Positions 1 to 12,418 of a stretch of 64,000 bases of DNA are shown here, in pieces. Origin of the DNA: Gamarada debralockiae (lineage: Eukaryota > Ascomycota > Leotiomycetes > Helotiales > Hyphodiscaceae); the NCBI GenBank assembly GCA_002803225.1, contig NXFV01001545.1, positions 25,042-89,041 of the forward strand, in the 5' to 3' direction. Below the pieces are notes generated by a model, which worked only from the letters and a program-made list of their open reading frames with translations, ran no database searches and had not been told where the DNA came from. The translations under genes were made by a program, and so were the position numbers. Numbering within the stretch: the stretch's first letter is position 1; each line of letters starts with the position of its first letter.

Positions 1-202
1 GAGAATCAGGTATCATCTGCCCTACCTGCCAACACCTGTTGCACAGGAATCTTCTTCACTATTCATTAACCATCTCGCATCTCCTCTATACGCATTAATG
101 TAAACAGCTACGCCTGTCATCTTCAACTAATAAGCCGAGTTGCTGTGTTCGCGTCTATCTTGTGAACTGCCCTCCTTTTAAGCTTCTCAAAATCTACGAG
201 CA

Positions 203-3200
203 ATGCGTCTTTTGAAACTCACAAACCATGGCGAGTTTAACCTGACCGAGTTTATTGGCGACGATATTCCGCGGTATGCTATACTTTCGCATACTTGGGG
301 AGCAGATGGCGAGGAGGTTACTTTCAAAGATATCTCGGAATATACTGCTAGGAGCAAGGCTGGATATACCAAGATCAGCTTCTGCGGAGAAAAAGCAGCC
401 AGTCATGGCCTAGAATACTTCTGGGTGGACACTTGCTGCATCGACAAGTCAAGCAGCGCTGAGCTTCAGGAGGCTATCACCTCTATGTTTCGCTGGTACC
501 AGAATGCGGCTCGATGCTATGTATATCTGTCAGATGTTTTGATTGGTGACTGTGACCTAAACAGTGAGTCCTCCCAGTTCGGATGGGAACCGGCATTCCG
601 GGCAAGCAGATGGTTCACTCGAGGCTGGACGCTCCAAGAGCTTCTTGCCCCGGCATCAGTAGAATTCTTCTCCCGAGAGGGCAAGCGACTAGGTGATAAA
701 AGAGCTCTAGAGCAACAAATTCATGATATAACGGGGATTGCTATTCCAGCACTTCGCGGAACCTCTCTCTCTCAGTTTAGTGTAGATGAGCGATTTTCAT
801 GGGTAGAAAAGCGCCAGACCACGCGCGAAGAAGATTGGGCATACTCTCTACTAGGCATATTCGATGTCTACATGCCGCTCATCTATGGCGAAGGGAGTAA
901 TGCGTTCAAACGTCTCCGGGAGGAGATCGACAAGCCTTCAAAGGGTAAGCACATAACTCCAGTTGACATACAATACGGCAGCCAATGCGAGTGCTGACCA
1001 GCAACTCAGGACTCGATAATAATCTACTTGATCGTCTACCGTACGCTGTCGAGGCACCATTCAATTCGTATGCGAAGCAGCACTCACCCTCTTGCCTCCC
1101 CAATACCCGGGTCGAGCTTCTTCGAGGGATATACGACTGGGCTGATGGACAAGATGAGCGCTGCATCTTGTGGCTGAACGGCTTGGCCGGCACAGGAAAG
1201 TCTACGATCGCTCGCACGGTCGCCCGTAGATACTTTGAGCAAAAACGCCTTGGAGCCAGCTTCTTCTTCGCACGAGGCGGAGGAGATGTTGGGCATGCCC
1301 GCAAGTTTGTCACAAGCATTGCCGTGCAGATTGCGAACAGTGTACCCACTCTACGTCGGCATATTGCCGACGCTGTTGCAGAGCATAGCAACATTGCAGA
1401 CCAGTCTCTCCTCGACCAATGGTACCAGCTCGTCCTCTGTCCGCTATTGAAGCTGGACGGCAGCAGTTGTTATTCCTCGTACGTCCTTGTAGTTGATGCG
1501 CTCGATGAGTGTGACAATGACAGCGACATCCGGACCATTCTACGGCTGTTGGCTGAAGCTCGATCGTTAGAGAGGGTCCGCTTACGAGTCTTTATGACGA
1601 GCAGACCCGAAATTACGATCCGATCTGGGTTCTACCAGATATCGCATATGGAACGCCAGGACTTTGTCCTCCATGACATATCATCATCGATTGTGGATCA
1701 TGACATTTTTATCTTCCTGGAATACAACCTAGGATTTATTGGGCGGGAGCGCTCTCTAGATGCTGACTGGCCGGGCGAAGAGGTTATCAGATGTTTGGTC
1801 CGGAATGCAAGTGGGCTGTTCATCTGGGCGGCAACTGCTTGTCGTTTCATTCGTGAAGGTAAGAAAAGACAGGTCATTAAGGACCGATTGTCTAGTATTG
1901 CCCAGAGACGTAGCCCCATCACTGCACCGGAGAAGCACCTTAACGAGATCTATATCACAGCCCTCAAGCATTCTATTCCCGCGGAATTGTCGCTAGAAGA
2001 GGAGGAAAAGGTATATAGTACGCTGAGATATATACTTGGAAGTATAGTAGTTCTATTCTCTCCCCTCCCTGCCAACTCGTTAGGCACGCTACTCTCTATC
2101 CCAGAAGAAGAAATCGATGAGACGCTAGAAGATCTTCACGCTATTCTGGATATTCCTAAGGACCAAACACGCTCACTCCGTCTGCATCACCCTTCATTTC
2201 GCGACTTCCTTCTTGATCAAAAGAGATGCGTCGATCCAAATCTCTGGGTGGATAGAGACAAAGCCCATCGGACGCTAGCCGACAGCTGCATACGGCTCAT
2301 GTCGACGTCTCTCAAACAAGACATCTGTAGCGTAGGCTCCCCCGGAACGCGACGAACGGAGATCAACCCCCAAACTATCGAGAAGTGCCTTCCAGCAGAT
2401 GTTAGGTACGCTTGCTGTTATTGGGTGCACCATCTGAAGCAGAGCGGGAACCAAATACATGACAAAGATGCCGTCGATATATTCCTCAAGAAGCACTTAC
2501 TTCATTGGCTCGAAGCCTTAAGTCTTATAGGGAATATATCTAACAGTATTAGCCTGCTAAGGACTTTACATTCACTTGTCGATGTAAGTAATCTGGATCT
2601 TAATATTCAATTTCCTTTATTATATACTAATACTTCAAATAAGGAAAATGTTAGTATTGGTATTTCTGGTTTTCTATATGATGCAACGCGCTTTATCCTA
2701 CAGCATCGTTGGGTAATCGATCACGCGCCACTTCAGCTCTACTCCTCTGCCATTATTTTCAGCCCAGAAACTAGTATTGTTAGGACTATTTTCCAGAGCC
2801 GCGTTCCTAAATGGATTTGTAGATTGCCAAAAACACTACAATCTTGGAGTGCGGAGCTACAGAAGCTCGAAGGGCACAACAATTGGATCACGGCAGTGGC
2901 CTTCTCACCTGACGGCAAGCAGCTGGTGTCAGCATCAGATGACTGGACAGTCAGGCTCTGGGATGTAGCGACAGGTGATATGGTGAAGAAGCTTGAAGGG
3001 CACAGCTACGACGTTATGGCGGTGGCCTTCTCACCTGACGGCAAGCAGCTAGCATCAGCGTCGTGGGATAGGACAGTTAGGTTCTGGGATGCAACAACAG
3101 GTGATGAGGTGAAGAAGCTTGAAGGGCATAGTGATAGGGTCACGGCAGTAGCCTTTTTACCTAACGGCAAACAGTTAGCGTCAGCGTCATGGGACCGGAT

Positions 3201-4782
3201 AGTTATGCTCTGGGACACAGCGACAGGTGATACGATGAAGAAGCTCAAAGGGCACAGCGATAGGGTCATGGCAGTTGCCTTCTCACCTGACGGCAAGCAG
3301 CTGGCGTCGGCGTCGTGTGACCGGACAGTCAGGCTCTGGGATGTAATGACAGGTAATGAGATGAAGAAGCTCGAAGGGCATAGTGATAGTGTCATGGCAG
3401 TAGCCTTCTCACCTGACGGCAAGCAGCTAGCGTCGGCGTCGTGCGATTGGACAGTTAGGCTCTGGGATACAATGACGGGAGATGAGATGAAGAAGCTCGA
3501 AGGGCACAGCAGCGATGTTACGGCAGTGGCCTTCTCACCTAACAGCAAGCAGCTGGCGTCAGCGTCGTGTGACTGGACAGTTAGGCTCTGGGATACAGTG
3601 ATAGGTGATGAGGTGAAGAAGCTCGAAGGGCATAGCAGCGACGTCACGGCAGTGGCCTTCTCACCTGACGGCAAGCAGCTAGCGTCAGCGTCGTGGGACA
3701 GGACAGTTAGGCTCTGGGATGCAGTAATAGGTGGTGGAATGAAGAAGCTTAAAGGGTACAGCGATAGCGTCACGGCAGTGGTCTTCTCGCCTGATGGCAA
3801 GCAGCTGGCGTCTGTGTCAGACGACTGGACAGTCAGGCTCTGGGATGCAGCGACGGGTAATGAGGTGAAGAAACTTGAAGGGCATTGGATCACGGCGGTT
3901 GCCTTCTCACCTGACGGCAAGCAGCTGGCGTCGGCGTCGTACGATAGGACAGTCAGGCTCTGGGATGCAGTGACAGGTAATGAGGTGAAGAAGCTCAAAG
4001 GGCATAGCAATAGTGTTATGACAGTAGCCTTCTCACCTGATGGCAAGCAGCTAGTATCGACATCATGGGACTGGACGATCAGGCTCTGGGATATAGCAAC
4101 AGATGATAAGATGAAGAAGCTTGAAGGGCACAGCTACGACGTTATGGCGGTGGCCTTCTCACCCGACAGCAAGCAGCTAGCATCAGCGTTGTGGGACGGG
4201 ACGGTTAGGCTCTGGGATGTAGCGACAGGTGATGAGGTGAAGAAGCTTGAAGGGCATAGTGATAAGGTAACGGCAGTAGCCTTCTCACCAAACGGCAAGC
4301 AGCTAGCATCGGCGTCGTACGACCAGATAGTCAGGCTCTGGGACATAGTGACGGGTGATAAGATGAAGAAGCTTAAAGGGCATAGCAATAGGGTTACGGC
4401 AGTGGCCTTCTCACCTGACGACAAGCAGCTGGCATCGGCGTCAGACGACTGGACAGTTAGGCTCTGGGATGTAGTGACCGGTTATGAGGTGAAGAAGCTT
4501 GAGCTACATACTAGTATCTGGAGTCTACAATTCTCTAGCGACAGTCAGCGATTAGAGACTGATCGAGGGATCCTGACTGTCTCTAGCTCCTCCTCTTCCC
4601 TCTCGCCGTTTCTACAGAAGCCGTCGTATAATATCTTCCTTAACGGCGAATGGATAGCTCGAGATGGACAGGAACTTCTTTGGCTACCTCATGATTATCG
4701 AGGGCGATGTTCAGGATTAAGAGGAAAACTTCTTGTGATTGGGCAGGCGTCTGGGTTAGTAAGCTTTTTTGAATTTGCATAG
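203..4782 (+). CDS. HET-NACHT-WD40 (HNWD-type) heterokaryon incompatibility / NLR-like protein
   Basis: Best model is join(203..944,1010..4782), 1504 aa. The 65-bp intron has a GTAAGC donor, a CTGAC branch point and a CAG acceptor, and it joins two open frames in phase. Residues about 25-160 carry a HET domain: the SHTWG motif, WVDTCCIDK and RGWTLQELLAP are visible. A NACHT NTPase follows, with Walker A GLAGTGKST near residue 305 and a Walker B-like LVVDALDECD near 405. Residues 867-1410 are 13 WD repeats, then one degenerate blade. This is the layout of the Podospora HET-E/HET-D/HET-R family, in which the repeats sense a non-self partner and NACHT oligomerisation triggers the HET cell-death domain. 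The specific partner cannot be told from sequence. The frame is unbroken, so the gene looks functional. It stands alone, with gene-poor DNA downstream. Confidence 0.93.
2866..4497 (+). repeat. 13 tandem WD40-encoding repeats, 126 bp each (one of 120 bp)
   Basis: Units begin at the codons for L-E/K-G-H and recur every 126 bp. The ninth is 120 bp, having lost two codons after LEGH. The core VAFSPDGKQLASAS and RLWD blocks are nearly invariant between units. Changes cluster at a few codons: the three residues after LEGH (SYD, SDR, SDS, SSD, SNS, SDK, SNR), the residue before the structural D (W, C, D or Y), the residue two after it (R, W, Q or G), and the unit tail. This is what is known for HNWD repeats under concerted evolution with diversifying selection. 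Confidence 0.95.
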
Positions 4783-5835
4783 GAGATATAATGAGCGAAA
4801 GAGGATCAAATGTTCAAGGTCGAAGTATATTATAATTTTTTTTCTTTTAATCTCTATTTCATAGAGGGTTCTAGGAGTCTACCTAAATATATAGAACAAG
4901 AACTCGCGAAGGCGGGCGGCATTGAAATCCGACATTTTTCAAATAAGCGAAAATTTCGAGATTTATGGGTCGTAAAGAATAATTCTTCTATAATTGCAAA
5001 ATCAAATCGATTTGATCTCAAAATTGCGCAAAAGATGCATTTGCTTCTTTAATTTTATGTAAACTTAAAAGTAGTATGTTCTAATAAATTTGAATTTAAT
5101 ATGAAGTTGCACGCACGTAGAGATTTTGGTGTTCTTGGTCATTTTAAAAAATGGTTATGGATTTCTGTCAGATGAAATATTGGCCTATTTCAGCCTCCCT
5201 ATTTGGGCCTAGCTTAGCCCCTTTTCTACGTGTGTATAGCCCCCTTCGCACTCTTCTATTTTCCCCGTCCGATAATTTCAATGCGGCCCGCCTTCGTACT
5301 TCCTCGAACTTTTTAAATATTAATATGGTGATCTAAAAAGTGAAGTAGTAGTAAAGAGAGTGGAGCTTATCAAGTCTCTCCTCTGACCTAAATCAGATGA
5401 ACGTACATTTAGGGATGTACGGAAGACACCAATGACGATAAAGTCTTTCTTCCATCGCTGTAAAGCCACTTGACTGCAATTGTTGTTAGTAGATCCAGGT
5501 CAATTTCGAATTCTACAAGATGCAGGCCTTGGAAAATCAGCGTTACTTGGTCGGAACTGCGGGAAAGGAGTGGAATGGGTGTGTTGTCATACTGTAGTGT
5601 AGCGACTGTATGGCTATGTCCGTAAGGAGTTGTTCTGTGTTTTGGGTGAGTGGATCTATTAAATGTACGCCAGAGCATGGCAATCAAATTAATCATCCAG
5701 TTAGGAAATGGGCAAATGACCCTAACCACACAAGCAGCGTTGCCAGCGCCTCAGTCCACAGCTTCTTTCCATCGAACCCATTGTCTATAACAGTAGCGAT
5801 AGTAGCTTGGGGGGAGATATTGCAGCTATAGTAGG
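4783..5835. other. Gene-poor interval downstream of the HNWD gene
   Basis: Only short ORFs with no recognisable domain occur here. The stretch just after the HNWD stop is AT-rich (for example 4830-5100). I see no RNA gene or transposon end. Confidence 0.5.
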
Positions 5836-6105
5836 ATGTATTCTGGGGTTCTTTTAGTACTTGTCGTACTTTGCACTCGTCAGAGAGAAGAGCGGGGACC
5901 ACGGGGACCACCAGGAGAGCCAGGAGTACCTGGCCGAGATAAGGCAGCAGGGGCACGAGGAGAAATAAGTTTGCAGGGGGAACCTGAAGAGCTAGGAGCA
6001 CGTGGCCAAGATGGCCAAGATGGCCGAGATGCTGGGGCAGGAGCAGCGGTGTCAGTTGGAGCTGACTGTGGGCGAAATATAGTGGCATTTATAGGACCTA
6101 GCTGA
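5836..6105 (+). CDS. Short collagen-like Gly-X-Y repeat ORF, possible relic
   Basis: This 89-codon ORF opens with a short hydrophobic stretch (VLLVLVVLC). It then encodes about 15 triplets, 12 of which start with glycine (GPR GPP GEP GVP GRD, later GAR GQD GQD GRD). Three triplets have lost glycine (KAA, SLQ, EEL), so the array is degenerate. Collagen-like triple-helix segments are known from some fungal surface proteins, but usually with longer arrays. No partner exon could be joined on either side, so this may be a fragment of a decayed gene. Confidence 0.35.
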   Translation: MYSGVLLVLVVLCTRQREERGPRGPPGEPGVPGRDKAAGARGEISLQGEPEELGARGQDGQDGRDAGAGAAVSVGADCGRNIVAFIGPS

Positions 6106-8175
6106 TATATAAGGAGCTGAAATACAAGGAGGGGAAGAGCTCTCTTATATCACAAAAGAGGGGAAAATACAGGCTATACCAGATTGGGCAATTCCAACCA
6201 ACAAGCGGGACCACGAGACAGAGTAATAATAGTCGCTGATTAAATTCTTCGTTCTAGCGTGTTGCGCTTTATCTTCTCTTTAATAAGTTCTTTGAATCGC
6301 GCCATTAGCTTCTCTATAGCCGTCCGCCCATTTTGTCGCTATTTATTGAACGTTGAGACAGCTAAGATGAAGTCTCTAGTAGTGTCGACTCTAGCAGGTC
6401 CGAAATATCTAGGAGTATTATTGTTAGCTAAATGATGCATGTCCTGTCGAAATTACTAACCGCTCACTTCAGATTTAGGGCTAGAGTGGTTTTCAAATGC
6501 TAGTGCTATGTTTGGAGCTCTCGGTCTCTGCAGTAGTTGCAACTCCTCCTTTCAAAGTCTATCCCCCTAGTAGAGGTAAGTAAGGCGGGCCTAATTGTAG
6601 GTTTTAATTTAGCTCCCTGCCCAATTCCTATCATTAGAATGGCATAAGGGAGTTAAATCTGTCCCCCAGTATTAAGGTGACTCTCTTATCTAAGCACCTC
6701 CCAAATGATAGACAACTTCACAATTAGATATATATGAATGGCAAATACACCGTTTCTGGTTCGCATGCTTCATCTATAAAAACGCCTCTTAGAATCATAC
6801 CATGGCACCAGAAAGAATCCATGTACCCCGGCAATGTATTTAGGATCACTTCTCCTAGATCTTGTCAACCAATTTTCACTACAAAGAAAAATAAGGAGAG
6901 AATCCTCTGAAGATAGAAGACTAAAAGACAAAGCTTAAACTTTAAGCCTTTTAAAGAGAAGAGATCAAGTCTAGCTGTCACCAAGGATTAGAAAAGAGTG
7001 AGGGTGTTGTCGGGATAAGAGATTTTCTTTTGAATGAGCTTACAGTACAGGAGAACACCTCAAAATAGTTGCCAGGAGAAGCGAATCGCAGTAATGGGAG
7101 GGCAAGCCATAGAGGGGAAGTGAACCTTGAGAAGATAAAACGAAAGGCCGTGGAAACTTTCAAGGCATTAATGTAGGCGTTTGTGTCTCTAGTGGCCACT
7201 ATAAAAGCGGGCGGCAGCTGCCTTCCGATATCCCTTCCGCTGACTAGAGACTCTGTGCGAAATTCTCCTGTGTGAATGAGTATGGCGAACAAAGTGCTGG
7301 CATTACAGGGACTGCTCTATCAATGCGTAATTATAGCGGTCAGCTCTAACTTTAGCCGACCTAAAAATAAAACAGAGGGACCAGAAACAAGCCCCATTAA
7401 CGTAAGTCTCGGGGTAATCTTAGCCTACAGGAGCCCGGAAGGCTCGGAATCGGAGTCAGCAGTGAATACAGCTGCTATGTGAAGTATAAGTACGGCTTGC
7501 TAAGCCTACTTGTAAAAGGGCAAGCTTGAGTTTTTCGGAAATCAGATCGTACGAATGCTCAGGAATACAACTGCTATTGTCTCTCTTCCCCAATTGCTAC
7601 TTCTCTGATATACTGTGATCCCTTCTGTTGCCTTCCAGCTACCTGTAGCTGTTACAAAGGCCGCTTAAGCGAGCCCCTAGAATATAGCAGTTTAGGGATG
7701 TATTGCTAATATCACAAGCCTTAAACTATACTATATTAGATCACTAATACTTTATATTATATTATACTATATATTGCCAATATAGGGGAGAGCCATATTG
7801 TATTGCAATATTGCCAATATGTACTATTTGGCCCTATACCGCTAAAAACACTGAGAGTCGTTATTGAGCATAAGTCTTTGGACAATGAAATCAATCATTT
7901 GCACAAGGAAGCATTCAAACAGCAGAGATGGAAACGCAAGACAGAAGCCTCGGCCCTTCGAAGGAACCGGAAGTCCAACATAGATAAATGAATGTGAAAG
8001 GAATGGGAGGACTGGAGAGTTTCAATGGGAGTCGGGTCTCAAAACTCCTCTCGATTTTATCACCACTTGCAACTCGTATGTAGCTCGCAATTGTTAACTG
8101 TTATAAGATTCATGATCCTGCCTCATTTTCTTCCATCGAGGATCTCAGTCACGTAACCTTTTTACAACAAAGTTG
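6106..8175. other. Gene-free interval with AT-rich patches
   Basis: No credible coding frame. A strongly AT-rich, partly self-complementary patch lies at about 7690-7830, with repeated tatatta and caatattgccaatat words. The interval may hold old, mutated repeats, but no terminal repeats were found. Confidence 0.45.
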
Positions 8176-8583
8176 CTACACCCTGTCCAAAACGCCGAGC
8201 AACACAGTCCCGACCGCTGTCAGAATTGGTGCATAGCTCCAGTGGTTCCACTCTCCATTTCCCGCATAAGCCCGGCAGACAGCGCCATCCACAAACGCCA
8301 CCCCACTGCCAGCGATCAGAATCCAACCTAATGACTTGCGGTTTCCGAAGTACGCGGCTGAATAGATGGCCAGGCCCATGAATATGTCCCTGGCTCCGTA
8401 GACAATCATCAGGCCGTCGACAAGATTCTTGTCCGCAGTAGAGGCCAGTGCTTGGAATTCGAAGAACTCAAGGGCGTTATCCGGCCGGAGGATGGCATTG
8501 ATGCCGAATCCTATGAAGATTGTTGCGAACACGCTGGCGGTGATGAGGAGGGATCGCGATTGGGAGAAGCGTGAGCTTGCCAT
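8176..8583 (-). CDS. Small four-helix membrane protein, DUF4267-like
   Basis: Single-exon 135-aa ORF beginning MASSRFSQSRSLL. It has four hydrophobic segments, at about residues 12-32, 55-80, 85-105 and 115-133. The pattern of an N-terminal helix with GFGINAIL, a central YGARDIFMGLAIYSA segment and a helix with LIAGSGVAFVDGAVC matches the small fungal integral-membrane family DUF4267, whose members are usually 125-140 aa. The function of that family is unknown. The ATG used is the first in the open frame and no intron is needed. No neighbour suggests a pathway. Confidence 0.75.
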   Translation of the reverse strand: MASSRFSQSRSLLITASVFATIFIGFGINAILRPDNALEFFEFQALASTADKNLVDGLMIVYGARDIFMGLAIYSAAYFGNRKSLGWILIAGSGVAFVDGAVCRAYAGNGEWNHWSYAPILTAVGTVLLGVLDRV

Positions 8584-10690
8584 GTTGGTAGAACGTGATG
8601 ACTTCAGAGCTGTGTGGGGTCAGTGGCCGTTGGACAGCGACGGGTAAGTTGCTTTGAGTACCTATCGTTTGGGATCTTGAGTGAATATGGGCTTCGTGGA
8701 TGTTGTAGTAGTTGAGTATGAAGATTTTGAAGAATCTCGATATGGTGGTGCTGTAGTACCATAAATACCATGCTGAAGCCTGAAAATTCACGTAAGTTAG
8801 CAAATTTAGGCAGAGATTAGCGGACTCCGGCAGGTATCGGACTCCGGGCAATCCTTCGGCTCGAAGCGAAGTCGCTTGGCAGAGTACTACAGTACTCAAC
8901 GACTATCCTTTTCCGCTTGCGGCCAGGAACACCTCTCGCCTAATTCTAAGGCGTTAAAAAGTCGCTGCCTTTCCAGTTTTACCACAAACTGTCCTCTTAT
9001 TATAAAACAATATAAACTTGCTAAGCTTCGAATCCAGAGGGTAGTAAAGTATACCCCATGAGCAAACTGACTTTAATATATTTTGTGGCAGCTTATTCGG
9101 GGTTGAAGTGGGCAGAATTTTGGCGATCGAGACACGTTCCTGGCAGTAGCAGAAAGGATATTTCTCAAACTACCTATCTATGCCACCCTTTAATACTCGT
9201 CTCCAACCACTCTCATACGGATCCGGTGTCTGAAGTGGCCAAACAGCCCATAAATCCGGTCGGTCTATATCTGCTGTAAATGGTGGACTCTTCTCCTACT
9301 CCCGATACAAGGATTGCCATGACTGCTTGAAGGGAGAGTCCACGCCCGTCCGGGGTTAGAGATTGATATTTGAAAGGGATCTCTAGGTTGCATGTAGCCC
9401 CAAGGATATCCGTACACCTCGTTGGTTAGAAGTTTGATTTTCAACAAGATTAATTTTCGAATTTTGCAGTTTTCTTGGATTACCAGTACTTGTGTAGTAA
9501 GCTGTGGGAAGAATTCGCCGGTTTTATAGGAGGGTTTCAGCGATTCACAGTTTGAATGAATAGCTCAAGAATCAACGAACATTTGGAGATGATTGATGAT
9601 TCGCCGTTTATGACAGTGAGAGGATATGCCGCTCTGAAATGTGGAACCCCAGTCAAATACGTGGAACACGTTGGTCTTCGTCTTCGCACTAGGACTGCTC
9701 CCATATCCTGTTCTGTCACATTATGCCAGGAGCTCTTCAGGAGAGCTCAATTCGTCACTTTCTCGTTTTGCCTTCAAGCCTAGTATAGTGCTCCTTCAAC
9801 CAACAGTCTGACATAAATGCATGAATAAAGAGGTAGAAAGGCATTTTGGAGCGCTGCTGTCAAATTTTGATGCGAAAAGATCTTATGTTGGCTCTCAACA
9901 TATGTGTCCAAGTCGCAGAATACTGGTAGAGGTAGTTAATGATAGCCATGGAGAGTGTAGCTGCTTGATCCAAGTCATTTAGCTTTGCGCTATTTCGTGG
10001 GAACGGTAGGATAAATGGAAGCGGCTCTTTTTCGGACGAAACATTCTGAAATAAACAGGATAGCAAGAAAGCACAGGTCGTCAAAAAGTTGAATGTGTGG
10101 TGGCATTGGGTTCCAAGGATTTTATCCGATTGAGTTACCCAGTAACTTTTCTAAATAGGGTTTGGCATGGCCGTTGAGACATGATTTGATTGATGCGAAA
10201 GGACTGTTATTTGGAATGAAGAATTTGTTGGGATTGAATTTTGGGTCCTTGGTTGCGTGGGTGGCGATGTCTATGCTCTGCGACCTTTCACGATCTGGGT
10301 GCAGCTCAGGAGGAAGACGGGAGAGGTTGACGCTCTTAAAAGGGAGGTGCTGGAGAGGGTCTATGAGAAGGAGACGCAATAAATGATGAGAGATATGAGG
10401 TTGGAGGAATGCGGCGGTGCCGAAAACGACAGTCGGCCGATCAACCAAGTTGATATTTTTGTATTTGATACCCCTGAAACCCGCGACATGTAGATATGGT
10501 TGGGAGATGACATAGTAATGCTCATGAAAAGCTCACATGGAATATGAAAGCTATGTCAATTCGTTCCCGGTGATTCCTGTGACAAAGACGGAGCCTCAGG
10601 ACAATGGCGTATCTAAAACCACGAAAGAGAAGCAGAGAAAACAGCCCATCAAAATATTATCTGGAGTCCCATTAATCCTTCGTGCTGGGT
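8584..10690. other. Intergenic interval with weak ORFs only
   Basis: Several short ORFs on both strands lack domain signals. The minus-strand ORF at 10122-10448 (108 aa) opens with a VVFGTA motif that recalls the first strand of aldo-keto reductases. It continues with nothing recognisable, so it is not called. No tRNA-like box pair was seen. Confidence 0.45.
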
Positions 10691-11779
10691 TCAAAACGAC
10701 AACCTATGCCCAACAGAGCAAGGTACCAAACGCCCAGGCATCTCCCTCTCAATCTCGAACTTCACCCTCCACCCTGAACAATGACCCGGCAACAAGACCT
10801 TCGGGTTCAGCGCCTTCAAATCTCTGACAGTATCCTTCACTTTCACGTCATCGTTCGCAGCAAGGTGATATCCTCCAACCACAGCATGAAGTGGTACTTT
10901 TCCTCCCAGTAAATTAACCGACTCCTTCGAAGCGTTGACTACACCTCTGTGGCTGCAACCTGTGAACATGACAATTCCCTTCCCCTTCACATTTACCATC
11001 AAGAACCTTTCATCCGCAATCTCGGCATCTTTCTCCCACCTCCCCTTATCGGAATAATACTGAAGCCCATTCACAAGGCCCGTTTCATAAGGTGTGATAC
11101 CAGGTATGTATCCGGAAATCAGGAACGTGTTGTCAAGCACAGTGTGTGCCTCCGAGCTTCTATTTATGGTAGCGCCTGCGGATTCAATTTCATCCCAAGT
11201 GGGGTCAGCTGGGAAGGATATCGGCTCGCCTTTCAAGACGAAGCCGCGATAGTCGGGACGAGTGGGATGCAGGTCGACGATCACGGGTTTGGAGGGAGTT
11301 TGAAGAGACAATTTGGCGGAGGAAATCATCTTGATGGCTCGAAGCATACCACCCGAATGATCGCGATGCCAATGTGAGAGATGAATCATCTCAATTGAAG
11401 CCAGATCTATGCCTAATCTTTTTGCGTTGCGCTCCCATGCATCGTCCTCCGGTCCTGTGTCGAAGAGTAGCGTATGTTTGACATTTCCTTTCGTGGCTGT
11501 CTAACAATTTCTCATTAGTTACATCTTCTGGAGTGCACTAGGTAGTCTTACAAGCATAATGGATAGACCATGCGCACCGCAACAGACTTCCTCCATGGCG
11601 AGCTCTTTCTTCACCTCGCCACGTGACTGCACATTGGCTGACAGGCTCACTCCTACATCATCCCATTTCCCGCCGACTTTGAGGGTGTCCTGCTTGACCC
11701 AAGACATTAAGTCGAGGTCATTGTCGATTACCACGATGGCTTCAAGGCTGTCGACCTCGGCTAGGCTGGAGGGGTCCAT
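10691..11779 (-). CDS. Metallo-beta-lactamase-fold metal-dependent hydrolase
   Basis: complement(join(10691..11500,11552..11779)) gives 345 aa. The 51-bp intron (GTAAGA donor, CTAAT branch, TTAG acceptor) falls exactly between codons. Exon 1 ends in a CCGAHGLS segment. Exon 2 gives HTLLFDTGPE, then the metal-binding HWHRDHSGG at residues 119-127, a variant of HxHxDH. Further ligands are likely in FTGCSHRG and LLPGHCSGW. This order is that of the MBL subgroup related to dihydropteroate/cofactor-type hydrolases (COG1237-like). The substrate is unknown. The protein has no signal peptide, so it is probably cytosolic. The stop lies close to the start of the next gene-free stretch. Confidence 0.85.
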
Positions 11780-12418
11780 GGCTGTATGATTCCCGAAGAT
11801 TGATATCGAGATAAATGTGAGCTTTGAGGATAGATATAAGAAAGTGAAAGATGGATCTCTGCTATGATGTTGAGAGGAGCTATTGGGCTACAGCTTCGCC
11901 CTGTCTTGCAGAGGACAGGAGGAGGTCCCGAAGGAAAGCTTACTATTCAAGTGATCCTATGGTGGCCGGCTCGGACAGTTCGGTCCAAGGGACACACTTG
12001 TCATTCGGCAGTTCGCAGTTCGCAACGTCAACGCCTTTCTTGCTGCCAAGGTTGGCGACGTGATGAGAAGGCATGCGTAAAAGGTGCATCAGTGTACGGA
12101 TTGAAACCAAGACAAGTGCCGTTCATGATTGGAAATATTGGTAAGGAAGCTTACGAGTGAAGAATAGGAGGGGATGAGGAACTCGAAATATTGGAGTAAG
12201 CGGAGGCCACAGCTGAGCTTTGAAGTCACTCAGTAGGTAATTTTCTCCAATTATGGAAAATACGGGATTTTTTGAAGTGAATTGTGACAAGGGAAAGTTG
12301 ACATAAGGGTGCGAAATTAAATTTGCGAGGCAGGTAACTATCAACATCGCGGGGTAATTTGTAGGAAAAAGTTGTTGTCAACCAACTATTGCCTCTCACC
12401 TCCCCAAGATCATTCAAA
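11780..12418. other. Divergent intergenic region between MBL hydrolase and DPH1
   Basis: About 640 bp separate the two divergently transcribed start codons, so this region should hold both promoters. No conserved motif could be assigned with confidence. Confidence 0.5.

Noticed and set aside
3006..4046. Long minus-strand ORF (346 codons) opposite the WD repeats
   Set aside because: It is the antisense shadow of a regular 126-bp repeat; its repeats mirror the plus-strand unit and it has no start context or domain.
4810..5052. 80-codon ORF just after the NLR-like gene
   Set aside because: AT-rich, no domain, no signal; likely chance.
10122..10448. Minus-strand ORF with a VVFGTA start recalling aldo-keto reductases
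   Set aside because: Only one weak motif matches; catalytic residues and the rest of the fold are absent and no second exon joins.
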